64,000 nucleotides of DNA. It comes from Taenia hydatigena. Its lineage: Eukaryota > Platyhelminthes > Cestoda > Cyclophyllidea > Taeniidae. Shown here in pieces: positions 10,849 through 23,100 of the stretch (position 1 is its first letter; every line of letters begins with the position of its first letter). Position numbers and translations under genes: made by a program. Below the pieces are notes generated by a model. That model saw only the letters and a list, made by a program, of their open reading frames with translations. It searched no databases and was not told the origin of the DNA. The stretch spans positions 1 through 64,000 of the forward strand of contig JADWOT020000718.1 in the NCBI GenBank assembly GCA_036345935.2. The letters run 5' to 3'.

Positions 10849-11139
10849 GTGGCAACTTATATTTGTAGTCCATACACGTGTGGTTATAAGGAAGTTGTAA
10901 GCCTGTCGAATGGCCTATCTTTGGTCGCCCACACGAACACACACTCATACGGTGGAGCCACATGTTATTGGGTCGCTGGAGCGGTTGTGCTGCAGAGTCT
11001 GTTAAGCGATGTGACATTCGCTTTTAACTACGCAATGAGCTGCAATATGGAGAGTAGGCAGCATCAACAGACTCACAAGAACGTTCACGCAAGCACTAGG
11101 ACAGTGGAAGTAAATAGGTTGCAGTGCCAAAATCAATGA
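10849..11139 (+). CDS. Open frame, 96 codons, unrecognised
   Basis: The frame contains two C-x4-C spaced cysteines near its start, then a mixed hydrophobic segment (Y-W-V-A-G-A-V-V-L-Q-S-L-L) and a polar, histidine-rich tail. It opens with GTG, so it would have to be an exon, not a complete gene. No family is recognised. The right-arm twin is 46889-47179. Confidence 0.25.
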   Translation: MATYICSPYTCGYKEVVSLSNGLSLVAHTNTHSYGGATCYWVAGAVVLQSLLSDVTFAFNYAMSCNMESRQHQQTHKNVHASTRTVEVNRLQCQNQ

Positions 11140-12329
11140 ATTCGGACTACAGGCTTAAGGGTGGTTGTGAGATTACGAAAGAATTTGCCATGTTCTGTAT
11201 AAACACCTAACTATCCATCCACAAATTGTCATCCCTTAGTTACTACACTAAGAATCGCTATATCATTTGTTGAGTGTCTTAATGTCTATAGAATCACGTA
11301 GATTACATGTAGGTTTCATGCCCTTGAAGTGTATATTCTATGGACCACACTCTGTTTGAGAAACCGAATCGAAGTGGTATAAAGGATCGCAAACCACTGC
11401 AGAGCCGTTCAAGGAGTGTCACATGGAACGGTAGGCGATTTGTCTGCCATGTAGCTAAGATTTCGATTTCTCTGAATATGAACGGAACAAAAGGAACAAC
11501 AAGGCTAATGAAAACATGCATGACGGATCATCTGAGTACGCCTTCTGCGACTTATTAGTTTTACAAATAGAAGAAGGAGGGATTAAATGACCATGTGTAT
11601 AGGGTGTAGTGCCTGAGAAATAAAGGACTCAGTCTATATGGCAAAGTTCTTTTGGATCCACAAGGTCCTGAAACATTCAACAGCCACACGAAGGCTCCAC
11701 CCAAAGTGGGAAGGGCATCTAAACGCCGCTATTGCAGCCGTACATCCAGCCACTCATTAAGATGATGACCTGACGATAACGGTCTACCTTCTAGTCTCGT
11801 CTGTAGCTCAGGTTAGATTTGAAAGTGCGGAAAAGAAGGAAGGAAATAGGTTTTGGAATGCAAAGCTGTCCATTAGCAGGGTGCACCGTGATACATGCGC
11901 TAGCAAACAGCCAAATTTAACATCTATGTAAGTGACCAACTACCAAACAGGGACTTAGTTGCGATTACTCAAGTGCATATCAACTTACGATTCAACTTCA
12001 TTCTTACTCAACAATCCAATGGCAGTTAACACGACGTTGGATTGCTGATAGCGGTGCAAGTAGAAGTGAGCCTGTGGGGCCGCAGACGCACATCACCCAA
12101 GGATTCAGCTAAATCGCAATGACAATGCTTTGGTTTTTTCTTCTGTGAACTGCCGACATTGTTGCAGAGCGAGCTGCCTTCTCATGAAAACTTGGGCAAT
12201 TGTTAAAACACAAGAATCGCATCACTCCAGCAGTCAGTCCTCCATCCCATTCCAGTGTCTGCGCCCCTTATTCGTATCGCGTAGTTCAAAATTTGTATAT
12301 GGAGTCGTTCTAGTTTAAGGCTACGAATT
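11140..12329. other. No gene recognised
   Basis: Two opposed 72-codon frames at 11303-11558 are mutual shadows, and a 62-codon frame lies at 12130. None shows a motif. The mirror is 45699-46888. Confidence 0.4.
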
Positions 12330-12720
12330 GCAGTAGTTACGAGACTTCGATGGTGCTACGCCATGCGTCTGCAGCGTTCCATCCTGCGCTGTGGTCAGAG
12401 CAGGTGCCTCCGCATCCGTTGGAAGCTAGTTGAAATGCTTAGAATCGCATATAGTTGTAGCCAACGCCATGCTGGTGAGCAAACTGAGAGTGAAATTGCA
12501 ACTAAGCTTGCAGTCGCATTTGTCATTCCTCTCTATGCCATCCTCACCTACGAACCTCAGAGGACCCAGATGCCTCATACTGACAAGAAATAAGTAGCAT
12601 GGAACAATAACTTCAAATAATGAATGTTTTGTGGACTAAAAATGGGCGCTGATATAAAGCGAATGCAATGCACGAATCCTGACGAGATGAACAAATCACA
12701 CGTAGGAAACACATGCTGCA
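12330..12720 (-). pseudogene. Decayed family A fragment
   Basis: On the minus strand the region encodes G-x-E-R-x-D-K-C-D-C, matching G-M-R-R-Y-x-C-D of family A and the related piece at 15982-16350. Stops interrupt the frame afterwards. Outside the coding match, similarity to 15982-16350 continues through the bases up to 12720, so both are parts of one older duplicated segment. The plus-strand frame of 76 codons over the same bases looks like a shadow. Confidence 0.4.
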
Positions 12721-15700
12721 ATCAGTTTGACAGCAACCAAGACAAGAAATGATTGAAACACAACTGACAATCTAGATGAAAATAACAAGCTATTAGGTTA
12801 TTAAGACGAGCACGTAGTCAGTCGCAATTAGCTCTGCGGCTTCGAGGGACCCACACACAAAGCAATGACGAGTAACTTTGACTCACTATTAAATAATGAA
12901 AATGCGATTGGATTGTAGGCTGACAAATAATGAAGGTGGCCGAATCGTTACGCTTGATAAAATGCAGCAATTCTTAAAGTCCTTTCTAGCTTGATACTCG
13001 ACTTTGTTAGGACCTAGAAACGAATAGCCAGTGCAGGTTTACATCCCTTCAATAAAGGAAGGTATCGAACACACTGATTTAGACGTCACTTCCCCACCCA
13101 CGTCGCACAACAATGAGAAGGTGCATCAATGGAAACCATCATCGAAGAATTGCAAGAGCTGCGAGACATCTAAATGATTGCTCGTAGCACCATTTATTAA
13201 TGTGGTGACATTTGCAGTTGCACGTAATTCGGAGTAGCAATCATTCCTCTAGTGTATCGAATCGGTGTCCGGTCAGGGAGGCTGGAGGTGAAGGAAGGCT
13301 AAAGTTGCCTTGTGTCTTTCTAGAAGCACGTGCCTCGGCATCACATGGATGGCATCGAGGCGTTGCTGTCTCCCACCACGCCTTACCGTTCCCTTGCTTA
13401 AGTTAGATCAACCTAAGAATATTGTTTAAACGACAGTCCCTTATCTCGCCTACAATCAGCCCCCTTTAACGTATCACATAATTTAAATACATAAATCTTC
13501 TCTTTTCAGTGTCAATTACTTATACTGCTGCACTTTTGTTGGACACAGGGAGTCAGAGCAACGATGCTATGCGGTAAGCGGGAAGACGTGCGGAGGAGTA
13601 ACAACTAGGGCTGCAAACGTCGCTGCAATGTAAGCTTCAGGTTGCTTCCCATCATTGCGTTAATCTTAATCCGACTCGAACCCATGGCGTATTGTTCAGC
13701 ATCCATCAAACACGGTACAAAATGCAGTGAGCGCAATGCAAAGTTGAATGAGGCTGGCCAATCGCTATTGATTAGACTCAATAAACGTAGCAAACTCAGC
13801 TTCAATAAAACAATTTGACAACAGGCATTGCAACAGATGGTGTGGTTAGTAGGCACATGCGCTGATCATAGGGTTAACGACCGGCTGGTGGAGTGACTTT
13901 GATGTGCTGGCTACGAGATGCTGGTGTTTTACTCATTTACCATGTGGGGATACGTGCTATTAGGTCAGGGTTGGGACATTCCGCATTGTTCTAATTTCGC
14001 CTCGTTGCCTTAACCTGCCTCTTCAGTGGAGTGCAGAAGAAGTGTCGTGAATTTTACTTTCCTTTCAATCACAGCATTTCTCTAGCATCTTTTGTGTCAT
14101 CAAATATTGGTAGATGAATGATTACGCATATCTCTGCGACACAGTTTTAGTTTATTTGCATCAAGTTTCTCGGAGCGGGCTCATGCTGAACTCAGTTACT
14201 TAACGAAAGTGATTTTGCAGAAGTGCTTTTTCGAACAATTCGTTAAACACTTAAAAAATTGAGCCCTTACTGAGCCTTTTCAAAATGCGCTTTTGGGTCG
14301 GCTAATAATCACGCCAAATTCATCGTCAATCCGTCACCACAATTATTCTTGCTTGACTGCCTCACACTCAGGACCAGTCTTCTGCGAACTCCACGGGCAG
14401 GAGGACGTACCCGTATACGCAAGTTCCACCACTGTGCTAAATCGCATCTGTCCGACATTAGAAACTAATGGTCTGACTTCCTGGTGGGGCACTTGCCAGG
14501 AACGAGGACACACAGACACACAACCCGGGTCAGCAGCACGTTATAGCTAACTTTATAGCAAATGCTAAAACAGTTTCTAGCACCACGTTTGGCCTTAATG
14601 TGAATTAAGTTTGCATCCTTGGGGATGGTAGCTGCCATCTCATTGTAAATGCGACCTTTTCTTTATTAAGGAGGGCATGCTAATGGGCTAATTTTAATCA
14701 AGAGTAGTAATTATTGCATGATCAAGTAAAGTAGTGCTATAACTTAAGGGCTCGTTAGCGTAGGACGATGAGAGTGCAAGAGACGTTCACGCACAGCACT
14801 CACGGCGCTTTGGTGATGATCCTGTAAAAGTTTCTTTAATTTTTTAATGCAAACTAAGGGAGGGGAAGGCCTTGGATGAGCTTTTTCAAGCATTTTATGC
14901 TTGTTCTACCAGCTTGTTCAACCAGCCTCACTATTTGTCACTCTGCGGCGAATGCGTAGCCACCATTACTGACCACTCGGCTGTCATTAAGTGTGACCGC
15001 TTTCTGTACTAGTCAAGTGGTACCGAGTCGAAGCTTTGTGAGACCGGCTCTGTTTGCTTCATTAATACGATGCATCGAAATTCCATCTTCAGTCTTCTGT
15101 TATTAATCAAACGTGTTCCAAGGAAAACAATGATACTTAGCATTGACAGCATGGCAGTGACAGCTAAGGAGTGTGCAAAATCACAATGCCGTATAATTTG
15201 TTAAGTGATGGGGATTGCATCTTCTTGCTTTCCTCCTCGGAAATTCGCATCAGCAATCTTGGGGCTGGCAATGCACTGGAGATGTAATTCCCCATCACAT
15301 CTTTCTTGAGCAAAATTACTATTGTAAATAGCGCTCCTAAGCCCACTGTCCATTTTTACGGCGTTTACAATTAGCAACTTGAAGGAATCGGCTCTGATGT
15401 TAGACATTTTAATTGACGCGTTTCGCACCTATTGCGCTGAGGCTTACGTAACATCGTTAACTTGGCTCTGACTGTATGTCTAGTCGCGCAGAGCATTTGA
15501 AAGCAATGGATCATAAATCTACTAGGGAGTCCCTGCGCAGGTTCAAATTCTGCAATGGTGTTCTCCCTCGCATTTTCGACATTGCGCACATTCATTTAGC
15601 ACCATAATGCCAACGATTGAGTGCGTAATTACTTCTGACGTTCCTGAAGCAAAGGACGTCTAGATAGTCAGCGCGCGCACCATCGCGCTCACAGGTTTCA

Positions 15701-15981
15701 GAAATGGGTTGCAAGCTAGCGCTCTAGACTCTCGATTGCTTTGTAGCTCATCGCTCTAACGGCTCAAATATCGCTGCACGCTATCAGATACATTGCGAAC
15801 CCGGTCTACATCAACACAGCGGCATCAGCAAAATCTCGAGCATTAAGCATTGGGAGTTGATGTAGGGTGGTGTGCTGCATCGATGCCACTCCAGTAGTGG
15901 GTTGCCAAACCCATGGCTAGTACACGCACCTTTCATTCGCACCATCTGTTTACGCGGTTTATGCTTGAGGCCGTTCCAGTT
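12721..15981. other. Long stretch without a recognised gene
   Basis: Only frames under 90 codons. The one at 14293-14550 (85 codons, TTG start) and the pair near 15200-15595 look slightly protein-like, but no motif or splice pattern was found. The mirror is 42047-45307. Confidence 0.4.
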
Positions 15982-16350
15982 TTAGGCTACAAATAGCTGC
16001 ACCTCTGGGACCTCGATGCTGATGGGCCATACATCCACCACGTACCACCCTGCGCTGTTGGAAGGCAAATGAACTGCTCTGGGTTTGCATTGAATCGTAT
16101 ATAAAGCAATGTTGGTGCAAAAACCGAGGGCGGAATTACACTTACACTTGCGGTCGCATTTGTTACCCCATCGCATCCCATCCTCACTCACGAACCTCCA
16201 AGGCTGTTGGTAAAAACAAGTAGTAAGGGGTCACAGCTTAAAATAATGAGGCTTTATGGGTCAGCATTAGAATGTGGACTGCAGAGCGACACCCATTTGA
16301 AGCGAATGCAGGGCTTTCATGCTGATGATTCCGTCTGGCTAGATGAGTGA
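15982..16350 (-). pseudogene. Decayed family A fragment with GMRW and CD motifs
   Basis: The minus strand reads D-G-M-R-W-G-N-K-C-D, close to the Y-G-M-R-R-Y-E-C-D of the full-length family A frame. In a second frame it continues with a segment (Q-F-I-C-L-P-T-A-Q-G-G-T-W-W-M) that lines up at the DNA level with the block around Q-W-N-P-F-L-M-A-A-G-S-T-V-L-D-M. The match is thus split over two frames, as expected of a decayed copy. The other open frames here (69 and 66 codons) are these two halves. Confidence 0.45.
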
Positions 16351-16751
16351 AGTCGGAAATAATTGGAAATAAGTACATAGCTAGTAGAACTTTGTCTAAG
16401 GTTTTACTTTTATGCGCAAAAGAGTGTAGTAACTCAAGATCACTTTTTTAAAGTAACTAGGATGTGGATTTCTCTTAACTGCAAAGACGCATTGCAGGAG
16501 AACAGCAGTGCCAATTTTGGTTGCGACTAGTGCCAATAATAACTTGAATTGGCTAAATTGCTTAAAATCAACAAGTAAATAAGGTGGACAGTTGCGATGA
16601 ATGGTATTATCCACTTGCATCGGTTAATCAGCATGATGGCAGTGAAGCCAAAAATCCCTACACTTTTACTTGCTACTTAGCAATGTCAGAGTGAGCAATG
16701 ACATTATTGTCTCTGCCACTGCCTTCTTCGGCATTGTCATGTTCCTTCCCA

Positions 16752-16971
16752 AGGCTGCGTTTTACTGTTTAGCAAGCGTCTATTCACCTGGTTCATAGCA
16801 CTCTCTAGCAACCCCAAACCTCATCTTCCACTNNNNNNNNNNNNNNNNNNNNNNNNNNNNNNNNNNNNNNNNNNNNNNNNNNNNNNNNNNAGGCTGCGTT
16901 TTACTGTTTAGCAAGCGTCTATTCACCTGGTTCATAGCACTCTCTAGCAACCCCAAACCTCATCTTCCACT
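16752..16971. repeat. 81-base sequence duplicated across an N gap
   Basis: Positions 16752-16832 and 16891-16971 are the same 81 bases, separated only by 58 N. The right arm has the sequence once, near 41219-41300, with continuous flanks. The two contig ends therefore overlap and should have been merged, so the second copy and the N run are assembly artefacts. Confidence 0.95.
16833..16890. other. Assembly gap of 58 N
   Basis: A run of 58 unknown bases between two copies of one 81-base sequence. Comparison with the right arm predicts that nothing is missing here. Confidence 0.98.
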
Positions 16972-17797
16972 GAAGTCTTCACCCACAAGGCCAACCTATT
17001 CTGCTCGCACTAAAAATAAAATACTCACGTAACCTTCCATTTATTAACTTATACACTGATTCAAAAGCCACATCAGATGGGATGAAGGCGACCCGGTAAG
17101 GTCATATCTGAGTATACAAGCATTGACCGTAAAGCACGCGATTAGTTTCCCAAAACGGGTTGAGCATCCATAGATTGAGACTGCCCTCAGGCAACACGCA
17201 ATGGATGTGGTGATTAAAGGCGTGGACCACCATCTTGTGTCTCGATTCATGGCCAACCCTCCATAAGTTGGAGAATCTGTAGCACCGCGATTGCGTCAAT
17301 TTTTCCTTACCACTTAATGACCATCAAACATAAGCAACAAAAGATTGTTAACCAGACGCGGTAGAGCACATGAGAGAGCGAACTCCATCCTGTGCATCGA
17401 GTAGATATTTCGCCAGATAAACTAGGTCGTCAGACGATGCCATCCCGCTAAACCTCAAATCGCAACCCAATTTCATGCAGCATCAAACCATATCAACTCG
17501 TCTTAACACTTCACTTCCCCTCACAATCTCTATCCTCTATCGCCTATTCAAAAGGTCAACCCACTAAAGGGAGCAGAAAATTTGTAGTTGTAAAGCATAC
17601 GACGCTTTAAAAGGCACTAAATATTAGGAGTGCATGCTAAAATGTATCCAACCCACAACAGTAATGTTTGACCCGCCTGGTAGATATATCAGTGGAAGAT
17701 GCTTAGCTGATTGCTACATGGTGCATGAGCAACAGTCTACCTAGTGCCATTCGAGTCATTTAAGCATTAGCCCAATTCTAACAACTGAATACGTACG

Positions 17798-18070
17798 ATG
17801 AAAAGTCTGTTGACTCTCTTTTGCCCCCTACGCAATCACCGATACGGTAGACCATTTCTTATCTCATCAATGCTAGGAACAGCGCATCATCTTCAGGCGG
17901 ATGCTACTGTTTCTTTGACTGGAACCGACGAAATACGCAGTGCACTTGGAGTCGTAAGGCGACAAGTTCTGATCTCGTGGCCTGATGCTGTGGAAAGACC
18001 GGCCTTGATGAAGATGAATTGGCAGGTCAGCATCGAATTTAAAAGAAATGCGCAAACAGTTCTCGGATAA
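17798..18070 (+). CDS. Open frame, 90 codons from ATG, unrecognised
   Basis: Begins at a true ATG (ACGATGAAAAG). The C-terminal half (T-D-E-I-R-S-A-L-G-V-V-R-R-Q-V-L-I-S-W-P, then M-K-M-N-W-Q-V-S-I-E-F-K-R) has the alternation of a folded domain. Two frames on the opposite strand are also open (to 86 codons), so strand choice is a judgement. The family is unknown. The twin is 40119-40391. Confidence 0.27.
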   Translation: MKSLLTLFCPLRNHRYGRPFLISSMLGTAHHLQADATVSLTGTDEIRSALGVVRRQVLISWPDAVERPALMKMNWQVSIEFKRNAQTVLG

Positions 18071-18470
18071 AGAAGCATTTCCGCGCTATTACGAGAAGGA
18101 CATTGAGGAGGACCTGCGGACGTTGCAATGAAAAGGTGAGAACAAGCTTGCACAGGAATGCTTCACACGACTGCCTTTCAATCCAGTTTGAATGGCGGAC
18201 CCAGCGCCCACTTAACGACTGACACGAAAGGGCGATGACGTCTGCGTTTTTGCCATTTCCGCAGTTGCCACTAACGTCAGGTAGGTGAAGCATGCATGCA
18301 CACGACATAAGAAAGCGGCGCACCGTCGAGTTCCAAAACTACTAACCAACCTTTCTATCTTCCTTAGCTACTTCTGTTCGAATGTTTATTAAATTAGCAA
18401 AGTAGATCACAAGCCTCTTGCATCATTGTTATCGCTGTGGCGAGATTTCTTTTCATGATTTTATCAGACG

Positions 18471-18710
18471 TCACTCCCATCCTCCCCTCTGCAGTTCGAG
18501 TTGCACTTCACGGCTCAGTTCTGTCGAAATTACCATTTGTGTGACGGTCACAACAATTATTTTGATTTGCCCTCCCATGTTGTCAAACGATCTCTGCAAA
18601 TGAGTGAGTCCTTCAACGCTGATATGTTTAACTAATGTGAATGCAACGCAAGCTTCCCCTCGCGTGTAACCAACTCCATTCTCCTTAAGCATGGTGAAAT
18701 TGGCTCTCAT
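18471..18710 (-). CDS. Open frame, 79 codons from ATG
   Basis: A minus-strand ATG frame with strand-like and helix-like stretches (V-A-F-T-L-V-K-H-I, then Q-I-K-I-I-V-V-T-V-T-Q-M-V-I) and an acidic end. A stop directly precedes the ATG, and a possible acceptor (GTGTTGCAG) lies just upstream. It follows the helical exon at 18923-19120 on the same strand, about 210 bases downstream, so the two may belong to one gene. The family is unknown. Confidence 0.3.
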   Translation of the reverse strand: MRANFTMLKENGVGYTRGEACVAFTLVKHISVEGLTHLQRSFDNMGGQIKIIVVTVTQMVISTELSREVQLELQRGGWE

Positions 18711-18922
18711 TTAGGCCTACTGCAACACCCGCTCTACAGGCCTTCTTAGGCGGATTTGAAATCTAAGCCTACACTTCCAACCTTCGCAAGCCTTTGGAGG
18801 CAATTCACATATCAGTCGCTTCTTATCATGTGTCTGGGTGTTTAACTTCTGGTCCAGGCCACTGTCACTAACAGCGAATTATCAAAATCCATTGCCATCG
18901 TCATGTCCATTTTTAAGCATCA

Positions 18923-19120
18923 AACCTTTTTGGCCACTTCACTAACTAGGCAGGCAAATATTTGAAGGAGAGCATGGGCATTGATGTCATCAAATGATGA
19001 ATGCTCCATCTCCTTTAGTTGACTCAAAATTGCTTTTGGTGTCTCTGCTCTTACGACTTCCAGGAACGGGTGTGTATCATGCAGAGCAGGATGGATTCCA
19101 GATGCAGTCCAGGGCAGGAT
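18923..19120 (-). CDS. Candidate internal exon, helical
   Basis: A 66-codon stretch without ATG, open between stops. It encodes L-E-V-V-R-A-E-T-P-K-A-I-L-S-Q-L-K-E-M-E followed by D-I-N-A-H-A-L-L-Q-I-F-A-C-L-V-S-E-V-A-K-K, a regular amphipathic helix pattern unlike chance translation. The end (AAAAAG then GTTTGA) could be a weak splice donor. It overlaps the 3' end of a 114-codon frame in another register that looks less protein-like. The family is unknown. The twin is 39069-39266. Confidence 0.33.
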
Positions 19121-19862
19121 TCACTCAAAATATTTTGCTTTGAGATGGTGGCCGTCGAGTGGTAGTGAAGTCCTCGATTTCTATGCGCATAACGATTTTG
19201 TTGGGTTATTTTTAATAAAAAAATTCGGCAAAGCAGCTCACACGCATACAATCGCATAGTAAAAATGCAAAGATATAGGCAATCTGCATACCTTTTCCTT
19301 TTTTTCTGCATCCGTGTTGCGGGATAAGTGGGATCAGTTCCACAGGGAAAACCGGTGATCCATGAAGACTGGAATAAGTTGCACTGCCATTGCAAAGTTT
19401 CTGATCATAGAGGTCGAGAAGGCACACTTAAACTGTTTTATCCTTAATTCGGCCTCTCACACTATTACTGGATTACAAATGCTGCACGAATTAGCTTTAA
19501 AACACGAAAAGTCGTGTGATCCCAAGCATTAAATTTGAAGTAAGCGAATTTCTGATAAGTTTTGACTTATGGGACCATTCCCAGCTATTCAGATTTGTGT
19601 CCGCCCTTTCATTACCCTTGCATGTATTCATTAGATGGACAGGATTCTGCTTCGAGGCATCAAATCTAAGGGACGGGCACAGTGAATTAGGCTACCGAGG
19701 AAAGGGAGCCATGCAGTTGGTAGATTATTGATGCGAAGTGGAATTTATGTCCTCTTCATGGACCGCCAGCGCCAACTCACCCACTCGATATGCAGGCGGT
19801 CCAGCGTCTTCAGAGCAAACAACTGACAAACTTATGAGCTTCGCGTATAACTGTTTTAACTG

Positions 19863-20108
19863 ATGCACACCATTCTACGCAAAGACATTTTTTGCGACGA
19901 AGGAGATGAGCGTTTTGTGTTCCAGTGCTCCAGAAACCATCTTAAGTGTCTTATGATTGCACAGCGCTACAGCGGCACATTCGCGATTACAAACAATTGG
20001 ACAGGTGACTACGTGAATACTGCTGACCAAATATCACACTTCCATGAAAGCAGCTGTGCTCTATTGAACGGTAGGAAGTGCGATGTGCGAGATTTACCAG
20101 TTTGGTAG
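19863..20108 (+). CDS. Open frame, 81 codons from ATG, cysteine-containing
   Basis: A complete ATG-to-stop frame with five cysteines at fairly even spacing, a W-T-G-D-Y turn and an end C-A-L-L-N-G-R-K-C-D-V-R-D-L-P-V-W. The pattern could fit a small extracellular or lectin-like domain, but no family motif is firm. No signal peptide is visible, so an upstream exon would be needed for secretion. The twin is 38081-38326. Confidence 0.32.
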   Translation: MHTILRKDIFCDEGDERFVFQCSRNHLKCLMIAQRYSGTFAITNNWTGDYVNTADQISHFHESSCALLNGRKCDVRDLPVW

Positions 20109-23100
20109 CTTTCATGCATGCAATCATGCTGCCATCCCTCCTCGGACTAAGAAGGCTATGCTGAATTAATTACATGAATGCTAGCAGTTGACGTGTGAAA
20201 GTCAAAAATGCGTTGGATAAAAGGGGCCCAAGTTGTTATAAGGGTCTGCCACTGAGTCTGCAATGATTACGTTAGCAGTTCAGCTTTGCAGCCTACAGCC
20301 GCCACAATCCATGGATTTTCGTCGATTGATTCGACCACTGAAAACCCATCCACCTCTACAGTCCCAGTACTTCCATGCACCATCTTATATGTGCTGATCC
20401 GTCTTCACAGCGAAAAGACACACAACGAACATTCAGCTGCTACAGGTTAGCGCCTTTAGACACCCTAGAGTTTTCTAGGCTCACAATCAGGCTGTCTCCT
20501 CTGGCCAGCTGTAAGCGACTCATTGAGACTCTTCTTGTACACCTCCCTGCCTTGCGGAATAAACATCAGGCTGGGTGGTCAGTGAGCTTACGACAACGTA
20601 AACACAAGCCCAACTCGAATCTGTTGGCTGGTAGATATGGCAGATTTTATCTTAAATGGCAGTTATTTCCCTTAGCCTCATCATCTGAGATCGGCAGTGA
20701 ATAGAGCACAGGAAAGTTGCACCTGACACTTGCCAACTCAGAAAAGCCTCTTTCTTCCACCGCGCTTTTAGCAGTACACTATCTTACCAATATCTGCTTG
20801 GCAAAACATCGAGACCGGTCTACTAGTCGGATTTGAACTCATGATCAGTCTGCTTCGAGCATCTATTTTGGCTATGCTGTGGGTATGAACGCAGGAATCG
20901 CGTCTTTACTTCTACACCACTAAGCAAAGAAATCCAAATAATAATGCCAAATCTAATATTTACCAAATAACAATAATAATAATGCGCGGAAAACTCTGCA
21001 CTGTAGGATCGGAATCACCTCACCATGGGGCTTAGGTGTTTCTGTCAAATAACGCTCAGACAACAAGTGGAAACGATATCAGTAAACACACTGTTTTACA
21101 GGCAAAACTGCCGCTAAAAGGAGGAAACTTATTCTCTAAGTGATACACATTATGCAATCAGGCGTATTTTAAACACCACCTTGTCAACCCATTCCTTTTG
21201 GCTTTGTGGCCCTATTGAAAAGAACTAAGTAGGAGGGGTCGAAAAGGAAAAAAATTTACTGCAAATCGAGTTTAAATACAGCGCACTAGTGCGTTTGCTT
21301 GCCGTTTTGCGATCTATATCGGCCTTGCAAAACATATAAAAAAGAAACACAAGTTTTGGACGCAAGCAAGGCAGATTAGGTGTCAGTAATTTATTTCCAT
21401 TTAACACAAGTTGGACCTTTTCTGTCAAGAATGGTCTGTTTAACTTCTTGGTAAAGTTCCTCAAATGATGGCTAAAGCTCCACTTGTGCGACTTAGCAAG
21501 ATTTCATAATGCAGTAAGCTTCTGCCTCGCAGGCGTTGCTGTGATTGCAGAGAGGAGAGACGTTCGACCTCGCAAAGTAACTTATGCAAATCATTAAGCC
21601 TGCGATCTAAAGCGAATTGGGATTAATAGATTACAATGAATACAACAGGACAAAGAATTTATTGCATAAAAGAAGGTCAAAATTTCCGTTATGTACAGTA
21701 GATCGAGTCAGGCTTATCTGCAATCGCTATGTTTTTCGATTTCCCTTCTCCTTCTCAGCAAGAACCATCAGTTAGGTGAGTCTGGTTAAGGCATGTCCAG
21801 AGAAGGTGGTGAATATTTGCAACTTTAGTGTATTTATCTCCGAGTATTCTTTTTGGGTCTTATACGCAGGTTAAGGACAGCAGTAAAGATGAGTTATAAC
21901 AGCTTAAGCGTTGGATCCACTTTAAGGAGAAAAGATTATGCAAACGCATTAGCACCAATGCTTTGTGCGTTTATTTTGGCGTTTGCTTCGATACACGCAA
22001 ATTGCACGCGACTTACCACTGAGGGGAGAATCTACTGGTAAGATATAAGGATTTAAAGCTAAGGAAAGGAGGAGGGGCATTGGAACAAAGAGAGACAGAA
22101 AGAGAGAAGGCGACACGATGAATGGGGGTATAAAGAAGGGAAAAATGGAAGGAGGAAAGGAGGAAAGAGCCTCTGCTATGTCGATGAAGCGGCCAGGTCT
22201 CATCTCGCTCATGTGATTGCTTGATCTACCACTGCAAAACATCCCTGGCCAAAAAGTGGAACTTATGAGTCCAAGTCTACCTACCCCGATTAACGGCATG
22301 GGTTCCAGTTCTATACTACTCCGACGAATAACTTTGATGACGACATTAGATGTGGGATATTTGTTGTATATTATAATCAAGAATAGGGCAGAAATACACT
22401 TTACAGTCATTAGTTTTGGCATCATTTTTGACATCAGCCAATTTTTTCGCAAGCAGATATGGTCTGGACTCAACTATTCATTGTAAAGGTGTATTTCTAG
22501 AGTTTAATCTGCAATCTCGAAATCTCGTTCAGCAGCTTTCTTCTGGCATTAAAGAGAAGATGAATTGTCTTAGTTAGCATGCCATAATTGCTTAGCTTCA
22601 AATGCCCTAATCATTAAAACAGGAGAATGGGAATTGACATCACCCAAATCAAAAACAGCCTTCTGACCAATTTATTAACAGTTCACTTTAGCTTAACTCA
22701 CTGAAAGTCCTAAAATGCCACACCTCACCCACTTGAGATGAGAATAAACCAACGCCAAAGACTTCCGGTTGATGGAAATCTAAAAGAGTTTTAGAAGAAC
22801 AAAAACATCCCTCTTTTTTACAGCTATTTTAAATTTTCTGTCAACAAAAAGTGCTTTTTTTAGTTAATTTTTCCCGTCGATGTCGCCAAAAATGTGTGCC
22901 AAAATCTCTCGCGAAGAAAACCTAGTAATGTGTTGTTAATCATATAGCTACCACTGATGAGATTATTCATTTGAACATCCAAAATCAGTGCTCTACGTTT
23001 AGAACGTCAGAAGACAAAGAAGAGGTGTGCGTTATTCCTTCCTTTACCACTGAAATGCTGTTCGTACAGTAAACCATTTGCCCGACTGACCTGATTTTAA

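Larger units (their letters stand above)
16351..17797. other. No gene recognised; holds the N gap
   Basis: Contains the gap, a 22-base segment absent from the right arm (16508-16529), and a 65-codon minus-strand frame at 17102-17299 (TTG start) with an F-W-E-T-N-R segment but no known motif. Confidence 0.4.

Noticed and set aside
19051..19427. Frames of 114 and 71 codons on the minus strand
   Set aside because: They overlap each other and the helical exon at 18923-19120 in different registers. Their residue pattern is less regular.
20800..20940. Possible transfer RNA or SINE head on the minus strand, with GTTCAAATCC and a five-pair stem ACGC/GCGT (twin at 37249-37389)
   Set aside because: The B-box-like sequence and one stem fit, but position 33 is not T, the T stem does not pair, no acceptor stem closes, and the spacing between parts is too long.
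21949..22473. 174-codon minus-strand frame with a long hydrophobic segment
   Set aside because: The hydrophobic run is the translation of the pyrimidine strand of the purine tract, the frame starts with TTG, and the plus strand is also open. Low-complexity composition explains it.
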